A stretch of DNA of 64,000 bases, from the NCBI RefSeq assembly GCF_003293745.1, contig NZ_PTLZ01000001.1, positions 682,001-746,000 on the forward strand. The letters are read 5' to 3'. The notes beneath the pieces are model-generated. The model was not told the origin of the DNA, did not search any database, and saw only the letters and a list, made by a program, of their open reading frames with translations. This stretch comes from Herminiimonas fonticola (GTDB taxonomy: Bacteria; Pseudomonadota; Gammaproteobacteria; Burkholderiales; Burkholderiaceae_D). A program made the position numbers and the translations under genes. Every line of letters starts with the position of its first letter. Positions within the stretch are counted from its first letter, which is position 1. Positions 8,863 through 19,316 of this stretch are shown here, one piece after another.

Positions 8863-9145
8863 GAAAAACTCCTGTGGCCGCAACACGCTGTTGATCCATG
8901 ATGTCGAATTGAACGGTGCCGCTGGCATTCATTTCGTAGTGCAGAATCAGATGCGTATCGGGAAGTACCGGGTTTAAAAATTTCAGATTCCTGATCTGAC
9001 AATGCTGCAGATCCAGTTGCAGCTGAGCGGCAATTGCATGCAGCGCCAGATCGAGCAACACGACGCCGGGGGTAATCGGCATGCCGGGGAAATGGCCGGC
9101 AAATGAAGGATGATCGGGTGGAATATGAAGTGTCAGTGTGTTCAT
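8855..9145 (-). CDS. Small FabA/FabZ-like dehydratase (ApeI-like)
   Basis: 96 residues, a minimal single hotdog domain. HPSFAGHFPGMPITPGVVLLD (starting near residue 12) is the FabA/FabZ motif with the catalytic His in GHFPG; the rest is the strand-rich FLNPVLPDTHLILHYEM. Compared with FabZ (~150 residues) it is short, which is usual for the ApeI-type member in aryl-polyene clusters. It probably pairs with the 162-residue dehydratase of the same operon. It overlaps the ligase stop by 4 bp. Confidence 0.8.
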   Translation of the reverse strand: MNTLTLHIPPDHPSFAGHFPGMPITPGVVLLDLALHAIAAQLQLDLQHCQIRNLKFLNPVLPDTHLILHYEMNASGTVQFDIMDQQRVAATGVFHA

Positions 9146-10524
9146 GCGACGTCCGATGATGCCGTGATATTCAGCTTCTGCATGAGCTCGGCAAGTACGG
9201 CATGCGGTAGTTTTCCCGTATCGTTACGCGGAAGATGTGCAACCTTGTGGATGGGACGAGGCATGAAGGCGGGATCGATTTTTTCACGCAGGATTGCAGT
9301 GATCTCGCTGATTTTCAGCGTTGGTGCAACGACGAAAGCTGTCAGTCGCGCGACTTCGCCGGAGATTTTTTCCGGCGGCATGTAGAACGCGCCGTCTTCT
9401 ACACCTGGGATCGAATTCAAGTGATGATTCAGATACGCCAAGGAACTGCGCTTGCCAGCAATATTGATCAGGTCGCTGAGGCGGCCATGCAGCAGAAAGC
9501 GTCCATTGCCCGTCATTTCAATTGCATCGTTCATCGGCATGGCGGTTTCTACATGACCGCCTGAGATCCACATGCGTTGATCGGACTCGTCAGCTTGCAG
9601 TCCGCGTGCCATTTTAAGATTTGGATATAGCGACCATTCCGCCGATTCTGTAGGCCGTCTTGTGGCGATTTGTCCGGTTTCAGTGCTGCCATAAATTTCA
9701 CGTAACGGCGCATTAAATGCCTGTTCGGCTTCACGCGCCAGTTGGGGTGAGAGTGGCGCGGTGGCGGAAACCATCATTTCAATTTTCGGTAATGGCAATG
9801 ACGCACCGAGCAGCGATCGCAGGTGGATGGGCGTCGTGATGAGGACGCGCGGTTCCGGTACCTGCGCCAGAGAATTGCAAATATCGGCCGCATAAAACGA
9901 TGGCCCGCTCGTCAGCGAAAATCCGTTTATCAGCGGCAGCAACACAGTCGACTCGAAGCCGTACATATGCTGTGCGGGTACGGTACCGACAATGCTGTAA
10001 TTTATATCGGCCTGCAAGCCAAGCTGTACCGCTTCCATTTGGACATTACGTACCAGTGCGCCCCAGGTTTTGCGATGGGCAATCGGCACACCGGTGGAGC
10101 CGGACGTAAAAACATAGGCAACAAGTTGCGTTTCGGCTATGCGAGGAATCGAAAACACGTGCCTTTCAGCGCGAGAGAAAAATGCAGCAGGCGGATAGGG
10201 CGTTTGTGGCAGGGCAATTGCACAATCTGCCTGATCGGTCAGGCAGGTAGCATCCGGCGCAAAGGCTTGCAATTGCCGGATCGTTTCCGCTGTGCGGGTG
10301 GATGGCAACAGGCTGACTTTGCCGGCGACCATGCTAGCGCACAGGGTGACGAGAAAATGATAACGATCGTGACAGTCGTTCAGAATATGCCGGTTATCAG
10401 GCAAGGTCGAAATCAGGTTGCAGACATCATTCAGGAACTCTGCAGCGGTGACGGCGATGCCATCGCACCATGCAATGATTCTGTCAGGAGACGTATGACC
10501 TAATAGTGGAATAAATGAAGTCAA
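9142..10524 (-). CDS. Acyl/aryl-AMP ligase (ApeH-like adenylate-forming enzyme)
   Basis: 460 residues. The ANL-superfamily signature is present: P-loop-like FTSGSTGVPIAHRK (A3), then REIYGSTETGQIATRR (A5), LHGRLSDLINIAGKR (A8 hinge) and the catalytic lysine region NDTGKLPHAVL near the C-terminus. It should adenylate the aromatic starter acid (for example hydroxybenzoate or a coumarate-like acid) and load it on the adjacent ACP. The start is a TTG at 10524 preceded by AAAGGA 10-11 bp upstream; no ATG lies nearby in frame. ACP lies 48 bp upstream in the same operon. Confidence 0.88.
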   Translation of the reverse strand: MTSFIPLLGHTSPDRIIAWCDGIAVTAAEFLNDVCNLISTLPDNRHILNDCHDRYHFLVTLCASMVAGKVSLLPSTRTAETIRQLQAFAPDATCLTDQADCAIALPQTPYPPAAFFSRAERHVFSIPRIAETQLVAYVFTSGSTGVPIAHRKTWGALVRNVQMEAVQLGLQADINYSIVGTVPAQHMYGFESTVLLPLINGFSLTSGPSFYAADICNSLAQVPEPRVLITTPIHLRSLLGASLPLPKIEMMVSATAPLSPQLAREAEQAFNAPLREIYGSTETGQIATRRPTESAEWSLYPNLKMARGLQADESDQRMWISGGHVETAMPMNDAIEMTGNGRFLLHGRLSDLINIAGKRSSLAYLNHHLNSIPGVEDGAFYMPPEKISGEVARLTAFVVAPTLKISEITAILREKIDPAFMPRPIHKVAHLPRNDTGKLPHAVLAELMQKLNITASSDVA

Positions 10525-10572
10525 GGACGCGCATCCTTTAATGTCGGCATGGCCAATACGCGACCACGCATG

Positions 10573-10869
10573 TCATTGTTTTTTGTTGGCGGCAATATGC
10601 TCAACCAGAGAGCGCAGGGAGCTGAAAATTTTCTGGTTGTCTTCATGATCGGCGCGCAACTGGATGCCGTAGTTTTTTGACACGACCAATGCAACCTCGA
10701 GAATATCGATCGAGTCGAGGCCGAGGCCGTCGCCATAAAGAGGCTCATCAGGGCTGATAGTCGCGGGATCAAGATCGAGATTGAGTGCATGCACAATCAG
10801 TTTTGCGACTTCCAGTGTGAATGTGTCGTTGCTGGTGTCGGTGGAAATAGTCGTGATCGGGTTAGACAT
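10573..10869 (-). CDS. Acyl carrier protein of the aryl-polyene locus
   Basis: 98 residues. The phosphopantetheine attachment motif GLGLDSIDILEVAL carries the modifiable Ser near residue 56; the helices around it are acidic as in ACPs. First gene of the minus-strand operon ACP-ligase-dehydratase-LolA-MMPL-dehydratase-reductase, so it is the likely carrier of the growing polyene. Many aryl-polyene loci carry two ACPs; only this one is seen here. A TATAAT hexamer lies 38 bp before the start. Confidence 0.92.
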   Translation of the reverse strand: MSNPITTISTDTSNDTFTLEVAKLIVHALNLDLDPATISPDEPLYGDGLGLDSIDILEVALVVSKNYGIQLRADHEDNQKIFSSLRSLVEHIAANKKQ

Positions 10870-10906
10870 TTAATTGCTCATCTTCAGTAATTTTGAACCG
10901 GCGCTG

Positions 10907-10912
10907 ATTATA
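10907..10912 (-). promoter_or_regulatory. Possible -10 element of the aryl-polyene operon
   Basis: Perfect TATAAT on the minus strand, 38 bp upstream of the ACP start codon. No convincing -35 hexamer is seen at 16-18 bp (nearest candidates GCCAGA or CCAGAG), so activation by a regulator or an alternative start is possible. Confidence 0.4.
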
Positions 10913-11091
10913 TATGGATCGAATGCCGGCTCTGGCTAAAAAACGGTCGCACAAGTCTGGCGGGCATGTTGCTCATCGCACCATGCCGAGAATATCGGGT
11001 CGTGTGCCGCGGATAGGTAATAGAGTGTGAAAATTCTAATAAGTTGCGGATTTGCCAGGGTGGACGCACATGCAGCAAGCAAATTCCTGTT

Positions 11092-11931
11092 CTACTGCCG
11101 AGCGTTACGCGCGTTGGATGGCTGGCCTGTGCTGAAATTGCTGCGCCACGGATTGATGTCCAAACCACCCCTGCGTGTATAGCGCGCGTAGACCGCCAGC
11201 TTCTGTGGTTTGCACTGACGCATGATGTCCATGAAAATGCGTTCTACACATTGTTCATGAAATTCATTGTGTTCGCGAAAGCCGATCAGATACTGCAGCA
11301 AGCCGGCTTGATCGATCGCGCCGCCTACATATTTGATCTGAACGCTGGCCCAATCCGGTTGGCCGGTGACCAGGCAATTCGATTTCAACAAGTGCGACAC
11401 CAGAGTTTCTTCAATTGCCGGTTCGTCTTTGGCCGACGATAGCAAGGACACATTCGGTGAATATTCGCTTACTTCGATATCCAGTCTATCCAGCAACATT
11501 CCATCGAGTTCTCCCATAGGTACTTTGGAAAAATTCTCCGGCAGCGTCAGCGAGATTTGTACGGGCGCGCCGAAACCGTTGCTCAGATCCTCGCGCAGCA
11601 ATTCAAGTAATGCTTCGGTGCCGCCTAGCTTGGTTTGATTCAGTGAATTCAAATAAAGCTTGAAGGACTTCGATTCGACGATATTCGGCGAATCTGCCGG
11701 CACAATGATTTTCGCCATCGCCACTTGCGGTTTGCCGCGCATATTCAGCCATGACATTTCATACGCGTTCCAGATATCAACGCCGAAAAATGGCAAGGTG
11801 CCGTTGCTCAAGCCGAGTTCATCGCGCTTGTACTGGCGCGGAATTGCAAACAGCAAGGACGGATCGTAATGCGCCTGGTAAGTCGTTGGCCTGCCGAGCG
11901 GTGATTCATCTGGTTTGAATGGTGCAGTCAT
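11092..11931 (-). CDS. queF: NADPH-dependent 7-cyano-7-deazaguanine reductase
   Basis: 279 residues, the long two-domain (YqeT-like, gammaproteobacterial) QueF form. The C-terminal catalytic tunnel-fold half holds [17 protein letters not shown], with the nucleophilic Cys just before it (HLLKSNC region) and the Asp of QPDW, and [11 protein letters not shown], a typical substrate-binding stretch. The N-terminal half starts with PLGRPTTY. It reduces preQ0 to preQ1 for queuosine tRNA modification. It lies 11 bp downstream of ilvA on the same strand, so the two are probably cotranscribed although unrelated in function. Confidence 0.95.
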   Translation of the reverse strand: MTAPFKPDESPLGRPTTYQAHYDPSLLFAIPRQYKRDELGLSNGTLPFFGVDIWNAYEMSWLNMRGKPQVAMAKIIVPADSPNIVESKSFKLYLNSLNQTKLGGTEALLELLREDLSNGFGAPVQISLTLPENFSKVPMGELDGMLLDRLDIEVSEYSPNVSLLSSAKDEPAIEETLVSHLLKSNCLVTGQPDWASVQIKYVGGAIDQAGLLQYLIGFREHNEFHEQCVERIFMDIMRQCKPQKLAVYARYTRRGGLDINPWRSNFSTGQPSNARNARQ

Positions 11932-11942
11932 GGCGCAGATGT

Positions 11943-13493
11943 TTACAGAAACAGTTTGTAGGCGGGATTGTCGGTTTCATCCCAGTGACGATAGCCCAAT
12001 CCGGCAAGCGAGGCGCGGAAGGTTTTCATTTCTTTTTTCGGTACTTGTATGCCGACCAGAATGCGGCTGACATCGCCACCTTCATTGCGGTAGTGGAACA
12101 GGCTGATATTCCAGTGCGGCGCCACGCTGTCGAGGAAGCGTATCAAAGCACCCGGGCGCTCCGGAAATTCAAAGCGATACAGCAGTTCATTCTGGGTCAG
12201 ATCACTCTTGCCGCCGACCAGATGACGGATATGCCCTTTGGCGAGTTCGTCATGCGTCAGATCCAGTGTTTTGAATCCGTGTTTTTCGAAACGCTTCGCG
12301 ATCTTGCCCGCTTCGTCGCGATCGGCGATTTGCAGGCCGACGAAGATGTGCGCCTGCATGGCATCGCTGAGGCGATAATTGAATTCGGTCACGTTGCGTG
12401 GACCGACCAGTTCGCAAAACCGCTTGAAGCTGCCACGTTCTTCGGGAATGGTTACGGCAAACACGCCTTCGCGCGCAGCACCGACATCGGCCATTTCAGC
12501 GACAAAGCGCAGGCGGTCGAAGTTCATGTTGGCGCCGCTGGCGATGGTGACCAGGGTTTCATTCTTGAGTGGCTTCTTGTCTGTCTGCGCACGTTCTATA
12601 TACGCTTTTGCACCGGCGACGGAAAGCGCGCCGGAAGGCTCCAGAATGCTGCGCGTATCCTGAAAAACGTCCTTGATTGCGCTGCACACTTCATCGGTGC
12701 TGACCAGAATGATGTCGTCGACATATAGTTTGGCCAGACGGAAAGTTTCTTCTCCGACCAGCTTGACGGCGGTGCCGTCCGCGAACAGGCCGACGTCTGT
12801 CATCGTCACGCGACGATTGCTTTGAAGGCTGCGCGCCATCGCATCGGAATCGACGGTTTGCACGCCGATGATCTTGATCTCCGGTCGTACTGCCTTGACG
12901 TAGGCCGCAACGCCGGCGATCAGGCCGCCGCCGCCGATGGGAACGAAAATCGCATGGATAGGACCGGAATGCTGGCGCAGGATTTCCATGGCTATCGTGC
13001 CCTGGCCGGCGATGACGTCCGGATCGTCGAACGGATGGACGAAGGTCAGCTTGAGTTTTTTCTCCAGTGTCAGTGCGTGTTGGTAGGCGTCCGAGTAGGA
13101 GTCGCCGAACAGCACGACTTCACCGCCACGCGCTTTCACTGCATCGATCTTGACCGAAGGCGTGGTGGTTGGCATCACGATTACGGCGCGGCATCCAAGT
13201 TTGGCGGCAGACAGGGCAACGCCTTGTGCATGATTGCCGGCCGAGGCGCAAATCACGCCGCGTTTCATTTGTGTCGGTGGCAGATTGGCCATCTTGTTGT
13301 ATGCGCCGCGCAGCTTGAAACTGAATACGCTTTGAATATCTTCACGCTTGAAATAAATCTGGTTGCCGAAACGCTGCGACAGCGTTGGTGCCAGTTCAAG
13401 TGGGGATTCCACGGCAACGTCATAAACGCGCGCGGTGAGGATTTTCTTCAGGTAGTCGGTAGTCATAGCGATCGATGTGATTGGCACAGTCAT
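11943..13493 (-). CDS. ilvA: Threonine ammonia-lyase, biosynthetic
   Basis: 516 residues (507 if the internal ATG at 13466 is used; neither start has a clear ribosome-binding site). [14 protein letters not shown] carries the PLP-binding lysine, GGGGLIAG is the phosphate loop and [11 protein letters not shown] the Asn-containing loop of fold-type II PLP enzymes. Residues ~325-516 form two ACT-like regulatory repeats (beginning [14 protein letters not shown] and [13 protein letters not shown]), as in the isoleucine-inhibited biosynthetic IlvA of E. coli (514 residues). It makes 2-oxobutanoate for isoleucine. Confidence 0.97.
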   Translation of the reverse strand: MTVPITSIAMTTDYLKKILTARVYDVAVESPLELAPTLSQRFGNQIYFKREDIQSVFSFKLRGAYNKMANLPPTQMKRGVICASAGNHAQGVALSAAKLGCRAVIVMPTTTPSVKIDAVKARGGEVVLFGDSYSDAYQHALTLEKKLKLTFVHPFDDPDVIAGQGTIAMEILRQHSGPIHAIFVPIGGGGLIAGVAAYVKAVRPEIKIIGVQTVDSDAMARSLQSNRRVTMTDVGLFADGTAVKLVGEETFRLAKLYVDDIILVSTDEVCSAIKDVFQDTRSILEPSGALSVAGAKAYIERAQTDKKPLKNETLVTIASGANMNFDRLRFVAEMADVGAAREGVFAVTIPEERGSFKRFCELVGPRNVTEFNYRLSDAMQAHIFVGLQIADRDEAGKIAKRFEKHGFKTLDLTHDELAKGHIRHLVGGKSDLTQNELLYRFEFPERPGALIRFLDSVAPHWNISLFHYRNEGGDVSRILVGIQVPKKEMKTFRASLAGLGYRHWDETDNPAYKLFL

Positions 13494-13625
13494 AAATTTG
13501 AAACGACCTTGTGCAGCCGCTCATTATAATGGACGGCTTTTTGTGATGCCGCATTCCTGCAGCTTTCTTCTTAAATAGCGATCACTGGCCGGGATAGCTG
13601 ATTTGAAACATACACTTGCGAAAAC

Positions 13626-14114
13626 ATGATTGAAACCAGCATGCAATGGTTGTTGACGGTTCTGGCTGGGTCTGAGGTCGGGCTGTCTTCGGTGTTCATC
13701 ATCAGTCTGATATCGGCCACTTTGTTGCCTATGGGCTCCGAGCCGGCGGTTTTTGCCGTCATCAAAGCCAATGCGGCTTTGTTTTGGCCGGTAATTCTGG
13801 TTGCCACCGCTGGCAATACCTTGGGCGGTGTGATTAATTACTGGCTGGGTGCCGGGGCAAAGAAGATGTTCGCAGAAGAACGACAAACGCGCTGGTTCAG
13901 CTGGTTGCAGCGTTTTGGCGCAAAAACCATGTTGCTGGCCTGGTTGCCGGGCATCGGCGATCCGATCTGCCTGCTGGGTGGCTGGTTGAAATTACCATTC
14001 TGGCCTTGCGTGGTTTACATGGCGATAGGCAAGTTCTTGCGCTATGTGACCATAAGCTGGTTGCTCTTATATGTGCCGGATGGTTTTTGGCAATACATGA
14101 TCAAATTGTTTTGA
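13626..14114 (+). CDS. YqaA/DedA-family membrane protein
   Basis: 162 residues with about four hydrophobic segments: LSSVFIISLISATLLPMGSE near the N-terminus, FWPVILVATAGNTLGGVINY, a re-entrant-like LLAWLPGIGDPICLLGGWL and a C-terminal YVTISWLLLYVPDGFW. The PMGSE and GNTLGG motifs are those of the YqaA branch of the VTT/DedA superfamily. The function of this branch is not firmly known; related proteins are flippases for undecaprenyl phosphate or phospholipids. Divergent from ilvA, monocistronic. Confidence 0.8.
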   Translation: MIETSMQWLLTVLAGSEVGLSSVFIISLISATLLPMGSEPAVFAVIKANAALFWPVILVATAGNTLGGVINYWLGAGAKKMFAEERQTRWFSWLQRFGAKTMLLAWLPGIGDPICLLGGWLKLPFWPCVVYMAIGKFLRYVTISWLLLYVPDGFWQYMIKLF

Positions 14115-14289
14115 GCGTATCGAGAATGTGTGGCAATCGCCGGTTCATGCGTGATTGCGCCGCGTATTGATGGGATAAGGCTGTACCACTTTTGCCATTT
14201 TCACTGCGGTTTTCCCTGCACGCAGTTCGGGCGTGTTGCACTGCAATCAGCTAAAATGTGTATTTAGCGTTAATTCAATTGACCCACTG

Positions 14290-17200
14290 ATGAACGCCCC
14301 AGTACAAATTCAGACTCTTCTTGCCGATGCTCCCGGCGGCGCTGTGCCTACGCGCTTGCGTGAAATTCCCTATAACTACACTTCGTTTTCCGACCGTGAA
14401 ATTGTCATGCGTCTGTTGGGCGAAGATGCGTGGAGCCGACTCTCCGAGTTGCGTTCCGAGCGCCAGACCGGCCGTTCAGCCCGCATGCTGTATGAAGTGC
14501 TGGGCGATATATGGGTGGTGCAGCGCAATCCGTATTTGCAAGATGACATGCTGGACAATCCGAAGCGTCGTCAGGCCTTGATCGATGCGTTAAATCATCG
14601 CTTGAGTGAAGTCGACAAGCGCCGCAAGAACGATCTGGCCGCTTCCGGCGATGCCAATGCAGAGCATAGGGCGGAAGCAGTCGAAGCCCTGGTGCAATCG
14701 GCGATCAAGGCGGTGGCCGACTTCGGCGAAGAATTCCGCAAGACCTATGATTTGCGCAAGCGTACGAACAAGGTGCTGGGCCGTTACACCGCGAAAGACA
14801 ATATCAAGTTCGACGGTCTGTCGCGTGTCTCACATGTGACGGACGCAACCGACTGGCGCGTTGAATACCCATTTGTCGTCTTGACACCGGATAGCGAAGA
14901 TGAAATGGCTGGCCTGGTCAAGGGCTGTATCGAACTCGGTTTGACCATCATCCCGCGCGGCGGCGGCACCGGTTACACCGGCGGCGCAATTCCGCTGACG
15001 CCTATGTCGGCCGTCATCAACACTGAAAAACTGGAAGGTCTGGGCGCTGTCGAAATGACGATGCTGCCCGGTGTCGACCGCGAATACGCGACGATTTATT
15101 CCGGTGCCGGTGTGGTCACCAAACGCGTTTCCGATGCGGCTGAAAAAGCCGGTTTCGTATTCGCCGTCGATCCAACTTCTGCTGAAGCGTCGTGCATAGG
15201 CGGCAATATCGCGATGAACGCCGGCGGCAAGAAGGCCGTGTTGTGGGGCACTGCGCTCGACAATCTGGCGAGCTGGCGTATGGTTGATCCGAATGGTGAC
15301 TGGCTGGAAGTCACGCGTCTGGAACACAACCTCGGCAAGATACACGATGCGCCAATCGCCAAGTTCAAACTGGAATGGACGCATCCGAGCGAGAAGGGCA
15401 AGACCAACCAGCCCTTCAAAACAGAAACGCTGGAAATCGTCGGCCGCACCTTCCGCAAGGAAGGTTTGGGCAAGGACGTTACCGATAAATTCCTGTCCGG
15501 TTTGCCCGGCGTGCAAAAAGAAGGCTGCGATGGTTTGATCACATCGGCGCGCTGGATCTTGCACAAGATGCCAAAACATACGCGCACGGTTTGCCTGGAA
15601 TTCTTTGGCCATTCGCGCGATGCAATTCCATCGATAGTTGAAATCAAGGATTTCCTCGACGCCGAAACCAAAAAAGGCGGCGCGATTCTGGCCGGCCTCG
15701 AACATCTGGACGAACGCTATCTGCGCGCGGTCGGTTATGCGACCAAATCCAAGCGCGGCATCTTGCCGAAAATGGCTTTGTTCGGCGATATCGTCGGCGA
15801 CGATGAAAACGCCGTCGCGCAAGCAGCATCCGAAGTCGTGCGTATCGCGAACACCCGCGTAGGCGAAGGCTTCATTGCCGTCAGCCCGGAAGCACGCAAG
15901 AAATTCTGGCTCGATAGAGCCCGCACTGCAGCGATTTCCAAGCACACCAATGCATTCAAGATCAATGAAGACGTGGTGATTCCGCTGGATCGCATGGGCG
16001 AATATTCGGACGGTATCGAACGCATCAACGTTGAACTGTCGATCAAGAATAAATTGCAGTTCCTGGATGAGCTGCACGCATTTTTCACTAAAGACAATCT
16101 GCCTTTGGGCAAGGGCGATGATGCAGAAGGCGACGATATTCCCGCAGCTGAATTGCTGGAAGATCGCGTACATCAGGCTGAAGAGTTGATCGCTGCTACG
16201 CAAGCGCGCTGGTCGTATGTACTGGCTAATCTGGACCAACCTTTGCGCGCGGCAAAAGATGAATTGCTTGCCTTGGGCATGGAAAAACTCGCGCCTGTCT
16301 TCAACGAGCGTTTGCAAGTGCAACCTAACGCCACCGTGTTCGACGTGGTGCAGGACCGCACTGTGCGCATCTCGTGGAAAGCGGAAGCGCGCGTGCCTTT
16401 GCGTCAGATCTTCAGCGGCGCGGCATTCCGTCTGATTCTTGAAGAAGCCAACGCTATTCACAAACGCATTTTGCGTGGTCGCGTATTTGTCGCGCTGCAC
16501 ATGCATGCGGGTGACGGCAATGTGCATACCAATATTCCGGTCAACTCCGATCACTATCAGATGTTGCAGGACGCGCACGCAGCAGTCGCGCGCATCATGA
16601 AACTGGCGCGTTCGCTGGATGGCGTGATTTCCGGCGAACATGGAATCGGTATCACCAAGCTGGAATTTCTGACCAACGAAGAATTGGCTGATTTCCGTTC
16701 ATACAAAAAACGCATCGATCCGGAAGGCCGCTTCAACAAGGGCAAGCTGATGGATGCGCCGGAGTTGAGCGCCGATCTGCGTAATGCGTACACGCCATCG
16801 TTCGGCTTGATGGGCCACGAATCGCTGATCATGCAGCAAAGCGATATCGGCGCGATTGCCAATAGCGTCAAGGATTGTTTGCGCTGCGGTAAATGCAAGC
16901 CGGTATGTGCGACGCATGTGCCACGCGCGAATCTGCTGTACTCGCCGCGCAACAAGATCCTCGCGACTTCGCTGCTGGTTGAGGCCTTCCTGTACGAAGA
17001 ACAAACGCGGCGCGGTATCTCAATCAAGCATTGGGAAGAATTCGAAGATGTCGCCGATCATTGCACGGTTTGCCATAAGTGTCTGACGCCTTGCCCGGTC
17101 GATATCGACTTTGGCGATGTGTCGATGAATATGCGCAACCTGCTGCGCAAGATGGATAAAAAATCGTTCAATCCGGGTACGGCTGCATCGATGTTCTTCC

Positions 17201-18288
17201 TGGGCGCGACCGATCCGGCGACAATCAATGCAACGCGCAAAGTCATGATCGACTGGGGCTACAAGGCACAGCGCTTCGGTCACGATGTACTGAAAAAACT
17301 GGCGAAGAAACAAACCGCAGCACCACGTGCGACTGTCGGCAAGCCGGCCATCAAGGAACAGGTAATTCACTTCATCAACAAGAAGATGCCTGGCAATCTG
17401 CCGAAGAAAACCGCGCGCGCCTTGCTGGATATTGAAGACGATAAAGTTGTGCCTATCATTCGTGATCCCAAGACCACCACGATGGACACGGAAGCGGTGT
17501 TTTACTTCCCTGGTTGCGGTTCCGAGCGCCTGTTCTCGCAAGTCGGTCTGGCAACGCAGGCGATGTTGTGGAATGTAGGTGTGCAAACTGTCTTGCCGCC
17601 GGGCTATCTATGCTGCGGTTATCCGCAACGCGGCACCGGCAATTACGAAAAAGCCGAAAAAATCATCACTGATAATCGCGTGCTGTTCCATCGCATGGCC
17701 AATACGCTGAATTATCTGGATATCAAAACAGTCATCGTCTCTTGCGGTACTTGCTACGATCAGTTGCAGGGCTATGAATTCGAGAAGATTTTCCCGGGTT
17801 GCCGCATCATCGATATCCACGAATATCTGATGGAAAAAGGCGTAAAGCTGGAAGGCGTGAACGGCGTGCGTTACATGTATCACGACCCTTGCCATACTCC
17901 GATGAAATTGCAGGACCCGCTGAAAACGGTGAATGCCTTGATCACCACCGTTGACGATCAAAAGATAGAGAAGAACGACCGTTGCTGCGGCGAATCCGGC
18001 ACCCTGGCTGTGACGCGGCCAGACATTTCAACGCAAGTGCGTTTCCGCAAGGAAGAAGAAATGATCAAGGGCGCAGACAAGTTGCGCACGGACGGCTTTG
18101 CCGGCGAGGTCAAGATTTTGACTTCATGCCCATCATGCCTGCAAGGTTTGTCGCGCTACAACGATGATTCTGAAACCACGGCTGACTACATCGTGGTCGA
18201 AATGGCCAAGCATTTGCTCGGGCCAGACTGGTTGCCGGACTACGTCGCACGCGCCAACAATGGCGGCATCGAACGGGTGCTGGTGTAA
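14290..18288 (+). CDS. Large FAD/FMN-binding and 4Fe-4S oxidoreductase (DUF3683, GlcD/GlcF-like fusion)
   Basis: 1332 residues from ATG 14290. An in-frame upstream start at 14233 would add 19 unlike residues. Order: N-terminal DUF3683 region (~20-190); FAD-binding type 4 domain from ~200 with [18 protein letters not shown]-oxidase C-terminal domain with [12 protein letters not shown] and [10 protein letters not shown] (~735-790); two 4Fe-4S clusters, [11 protein letters not shown] and [12 protein letters not shown] (~865-940); two CCG heterodisulfide-reductase-like repeats ending in [12 protein letters not shown] and [11 protein letters not shown]. This resembles GlcD and GlcF of glycolate/D-lactate oxidases joined in one chain, so it probably oxidises a D-2-hydroxyacid and passes electrons to quinone. 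The substrate is not known. The HIT gene starts 2 bp after the stop. Confidence 0.88.
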   Translation: MNAPVQIQTLLADAPGGAVPTRLREIPYNYTSFSDREIVMRLLGEDAWSRLSELRSERQTGRSARMLYEVLGDIWVVQRNPYLQDDMLDNPKRRQALIDALNHRLSEVDKRRKNDLAASGDANAEHRAEAVEALVQSAIKAVADFGEEFRKTYDLRKRTNKVLGRYTAKDNIKFDGLSRVSHVTDATDWRVEYPFVVLTPDSEDEMAGLVKGCIELGLTIIPRGGGTGYTGGAIPLTPMSAVINTEKLEGLGAVEMTMLPGVDREYATIYSGAGVVTKRVSDAAEKAGFVFAVDPTSAEASCIGGNIAMNAGGKKAVLWGTALDNLASWRMVDPNGDWLEVTRLEHNLGKIHDAPIAKFKLEWTHPSEKGKTNQPFKTETLEIVGRTFRKEGLGKDVTDKFLSGLPGVQKEGCDGLITSARWILHKMPKHTRTVCLEFFGHSRDAIPSIVEIKDFLDAETKKGGAILAGLEHLDERYLRAVGYATKSKRGILPKMALFGDIVGDDENAVAQAASEVVRIANTRVGEGFIAVSPEARKKFWLDRARTAAISKHTNAFKINEDVVIPLDRMGEYSDGIERINVELSIKNKLQFLDELHAFFTKDNLPLGKGDDAEGDDIPAAELLEDRVHQAEELIAATQARWSYVLANLDQPLRAAKDELLALGMEKLAPVFNERLQVQPNATVFDVVQDRTVRISWKAEARVPLRQIFSGAAFRLILEEANAIHKRILRGRVFVALHMHAGDGNVHTNIPVNSDHYQMLQDAHAAVARIMKLARSLDGVISGEHGIGITKLEFLTNEELADFRSYKKRIDPEGRFNKGKLMDAPELSADLRNAYTPSFGLMGHESLIMQQSDIGAIANSVKDCLRCGKCKPVCATHVPRANLLYSPRNKILATSLLVEAFLYEEQTRRGISIKHWEEFEDVADHCTVCHKCLTPCPVDIDFGDVSMNMRNLLRKMDKKSFNPGTAASMFFLGATDPATINATRKVMIDWGYKAQRFGHDVLKKLAKKQTAAPRATVGKPAIKEQVIHFINKKMPGNLPKKTARALLDIEDDKVVPIIRDPKTTTMDTEAVFYFPGCGSERLFSQVGLATQAMLWNVGVQTVLPPGYLCCGYPQRGTGNYEKAEKIITDNRVLFHRMANTLNYLDIKTVIVSCGTCYDQLQGYEFEKIFPGCRIIDIHEYLMEKGVKLEGVNGVRYMYHDPCHTPMKLQDPLKTVNALITTVDDQKIEKNDRCCGESGTLAVTRPDISTQVRFRKEEEMIKGADKLRTDGFAGEVKILTSCPSCLQGLSRYNDDSETTADYIVVEMAKHLLGPDWLPDYVARANNGGIERVLV

Positions 18289-18290
18289 GC

Positions 18291-18722
18291 ATGGCCGCAG
18301 CCTGTGAGTTGTGCGAAGAGTCCGGCGGAGAAATTCTTTTCTGCAATGAACAGTTGCGCGTCGTCTTGATCGCCGATGCGAATTACCCCGGCTTCTGCCG
18401 CGTGATCTGGAATGCACACGTCAAGGAAATGACTGATCTGGCGGTAGAAGATAGATCGGCCTTGATGCGTGCGGTATGTCAGGTTGAGGCGGCGTTGCGC
18501 GAAGTCTTGCAGCCGGAAAAAATCAACCTGGCTTGCCTCGGCAATATGGTGCCGCATTTGCACTGGCATTTGATTCCACGCTTTACCGACGATGCACATT
18601 TCCCCAATCCTATCTGGGCACCAGTGGTACGCCAGACTGCCGACGATATACTGTCGCACAGACGCGCCTTGTTGCCAGCCTTGCGCGCTGCGGTCATACG
18701 CAACGCATCTTGCATAGGCTGA
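18291..18722 (+). CDS. HIT-family protein (histidine triad hydrolase)
   Basis: 143 residues. The histidine triad motif is HLHWHLIPR (H-x-H-x-H) at ~92-100, with ANYPGFCRVIWNAHVKEM upstream as in the family; CELCE near the N-terminus may be half of a metal site. Members hydrolyse or transfer nucleotides from nucleoside phosphoramidates or dinucleoside polyphosphates. It starts 2 bp after the stop of the large oxidoreductase, so translational coupling is likely. Confidence 0.9.
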   Translation: MAAACELCEESGGEILFCNEQLRVVLIADANYPGFCRVIWNAHVKEMTDLAVEDRSALMRAVCQVEAALREVLQPEKINLACLGNMVPHLHWHLIPRFTDDAHFPNPIWAPVVRQTADDILSHRRALLPALRAAVIRNASCIG

Positions 18723-18782
18723 GCCGCTGATTTCAATTGCAGATGCAAACATGCATCTGCGCAATTCGAACGAGAGACAATC

Positions 18783-19220
18783 ATGACTGGTTCCAAACAA
18801 ACACCTCCAGCGCCACAACCAATCGGACTGACAGTACGCAAGCAATCGCGCGTGCTGGAAATCGAGTTCGATGATGGCAAAAGTTTTTCGCTGCCATTTG
18901 AATTGCTGCGTGTCTGGTCGCCATCGGCAGAAGTGCGCGGCCACGGCCCGGGGCAGGAAACCTTGCAAACCGGCCAGCGCAATGTAGAAATCACCGCAGT
19001 CGAACCAGTCGGTAATTACGCAATCAAACCAGTGTTCTCCGATGGTCACGATACCGGCATTTTTTCGTGGGAATACCTGCACTACTTGGGTAGTGATAAA
19101 GATGCCTTGTGGGAAGATTATCTGCGCCGCCTGGAAGCCGCCGGCTTCACGCGTGACAGTGGGCGCGACGCACCCATGAACAAAGCCATCGTGAGCGGCA
19201 GCGGTTGCGGCAGCCATTAA
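18783..19220 (+). CDS. DUF971 domain protein (gamma-butyrobetaine hydroxylase N-terminal-like)
   Basis: 145 residues. The body from LTVRKQSRVLEIEFDDGKSF through LPFELLRVWSPSAEVRGHGP to GIFSWEYLHYLG is the DUF971/GBBH-like N-terminal fold, here as a stand-alone protein. Free-standing members often precede ubiE in betaproteobacteria, as here. The family may bind a metal or take part in Fe-S or quinone-linked processes; function not established. GAGAGAC precedes the ATG. Confidence 0.85.
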   Translation: MTGSKQTPPAPQPIGLTVRKQSRVLEIEFDDGKSFSLPFELLRVWSPSAEVRGHGPGQETLQTGQRNVEITAVEPVGNYAIKPVFSDGHDTGIFSWEYLHYLGSDKDALWEDYLRRLEAAGFTRDSGRDAPMNKAIVSGSGCGSH

Positions 19221-19287
19221 TTTTGACAACTTTTTTGCCCAGTCAAAAAATAAAATTCACGCTTATTTCACATTTTCTTAACGCATG

Positions 19288-19293
19288 TATAAT
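19288..19293 (+). promoter_or_regulatory. Likely -10 element of the ubiE promoter
   Basis: Perfect TATAAT, 23 bp before the ubiE start, in a locally AT-rich stretch. No canonical -35 is seen; TTTCAC at 16-bp spacing is the best candidate. An inverted repeat TTTTGAC...GTCAAAA lies at 19222-19250 between DUF971 and this site. Confidence 0.5.
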
Positions 19294-19316
19294 CTTAGTT
19301 AATTGAGCTGCCAGAC

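Noticed and set aside
10521-10796. Second open frame overlapping the ACP gene on the same strand, ending at the ligase start
   Set aside because: Composition (Ser/Met/Arg-rich) is unlike a real protein and the ACP frame has the phosphopantetheine motif. It could at most act as a leader for the TTG start.
14830-16641. Long open frame of about 600 codons on the minus strand
   Set aside because: It is antisense to the large FAD/Fe-S oxidoreductase, whose motifs are unambiguous. The antisense product is rich in His, Arg and Phe with no known motif, a by-product of codon bias.
19222-19250. Inverted repeat TTTTGAC...GTCAAAA upstream of ubiE
   Set aside because: Seven-base arms in AT-rich DNA; too weak to call an operator or terminator.
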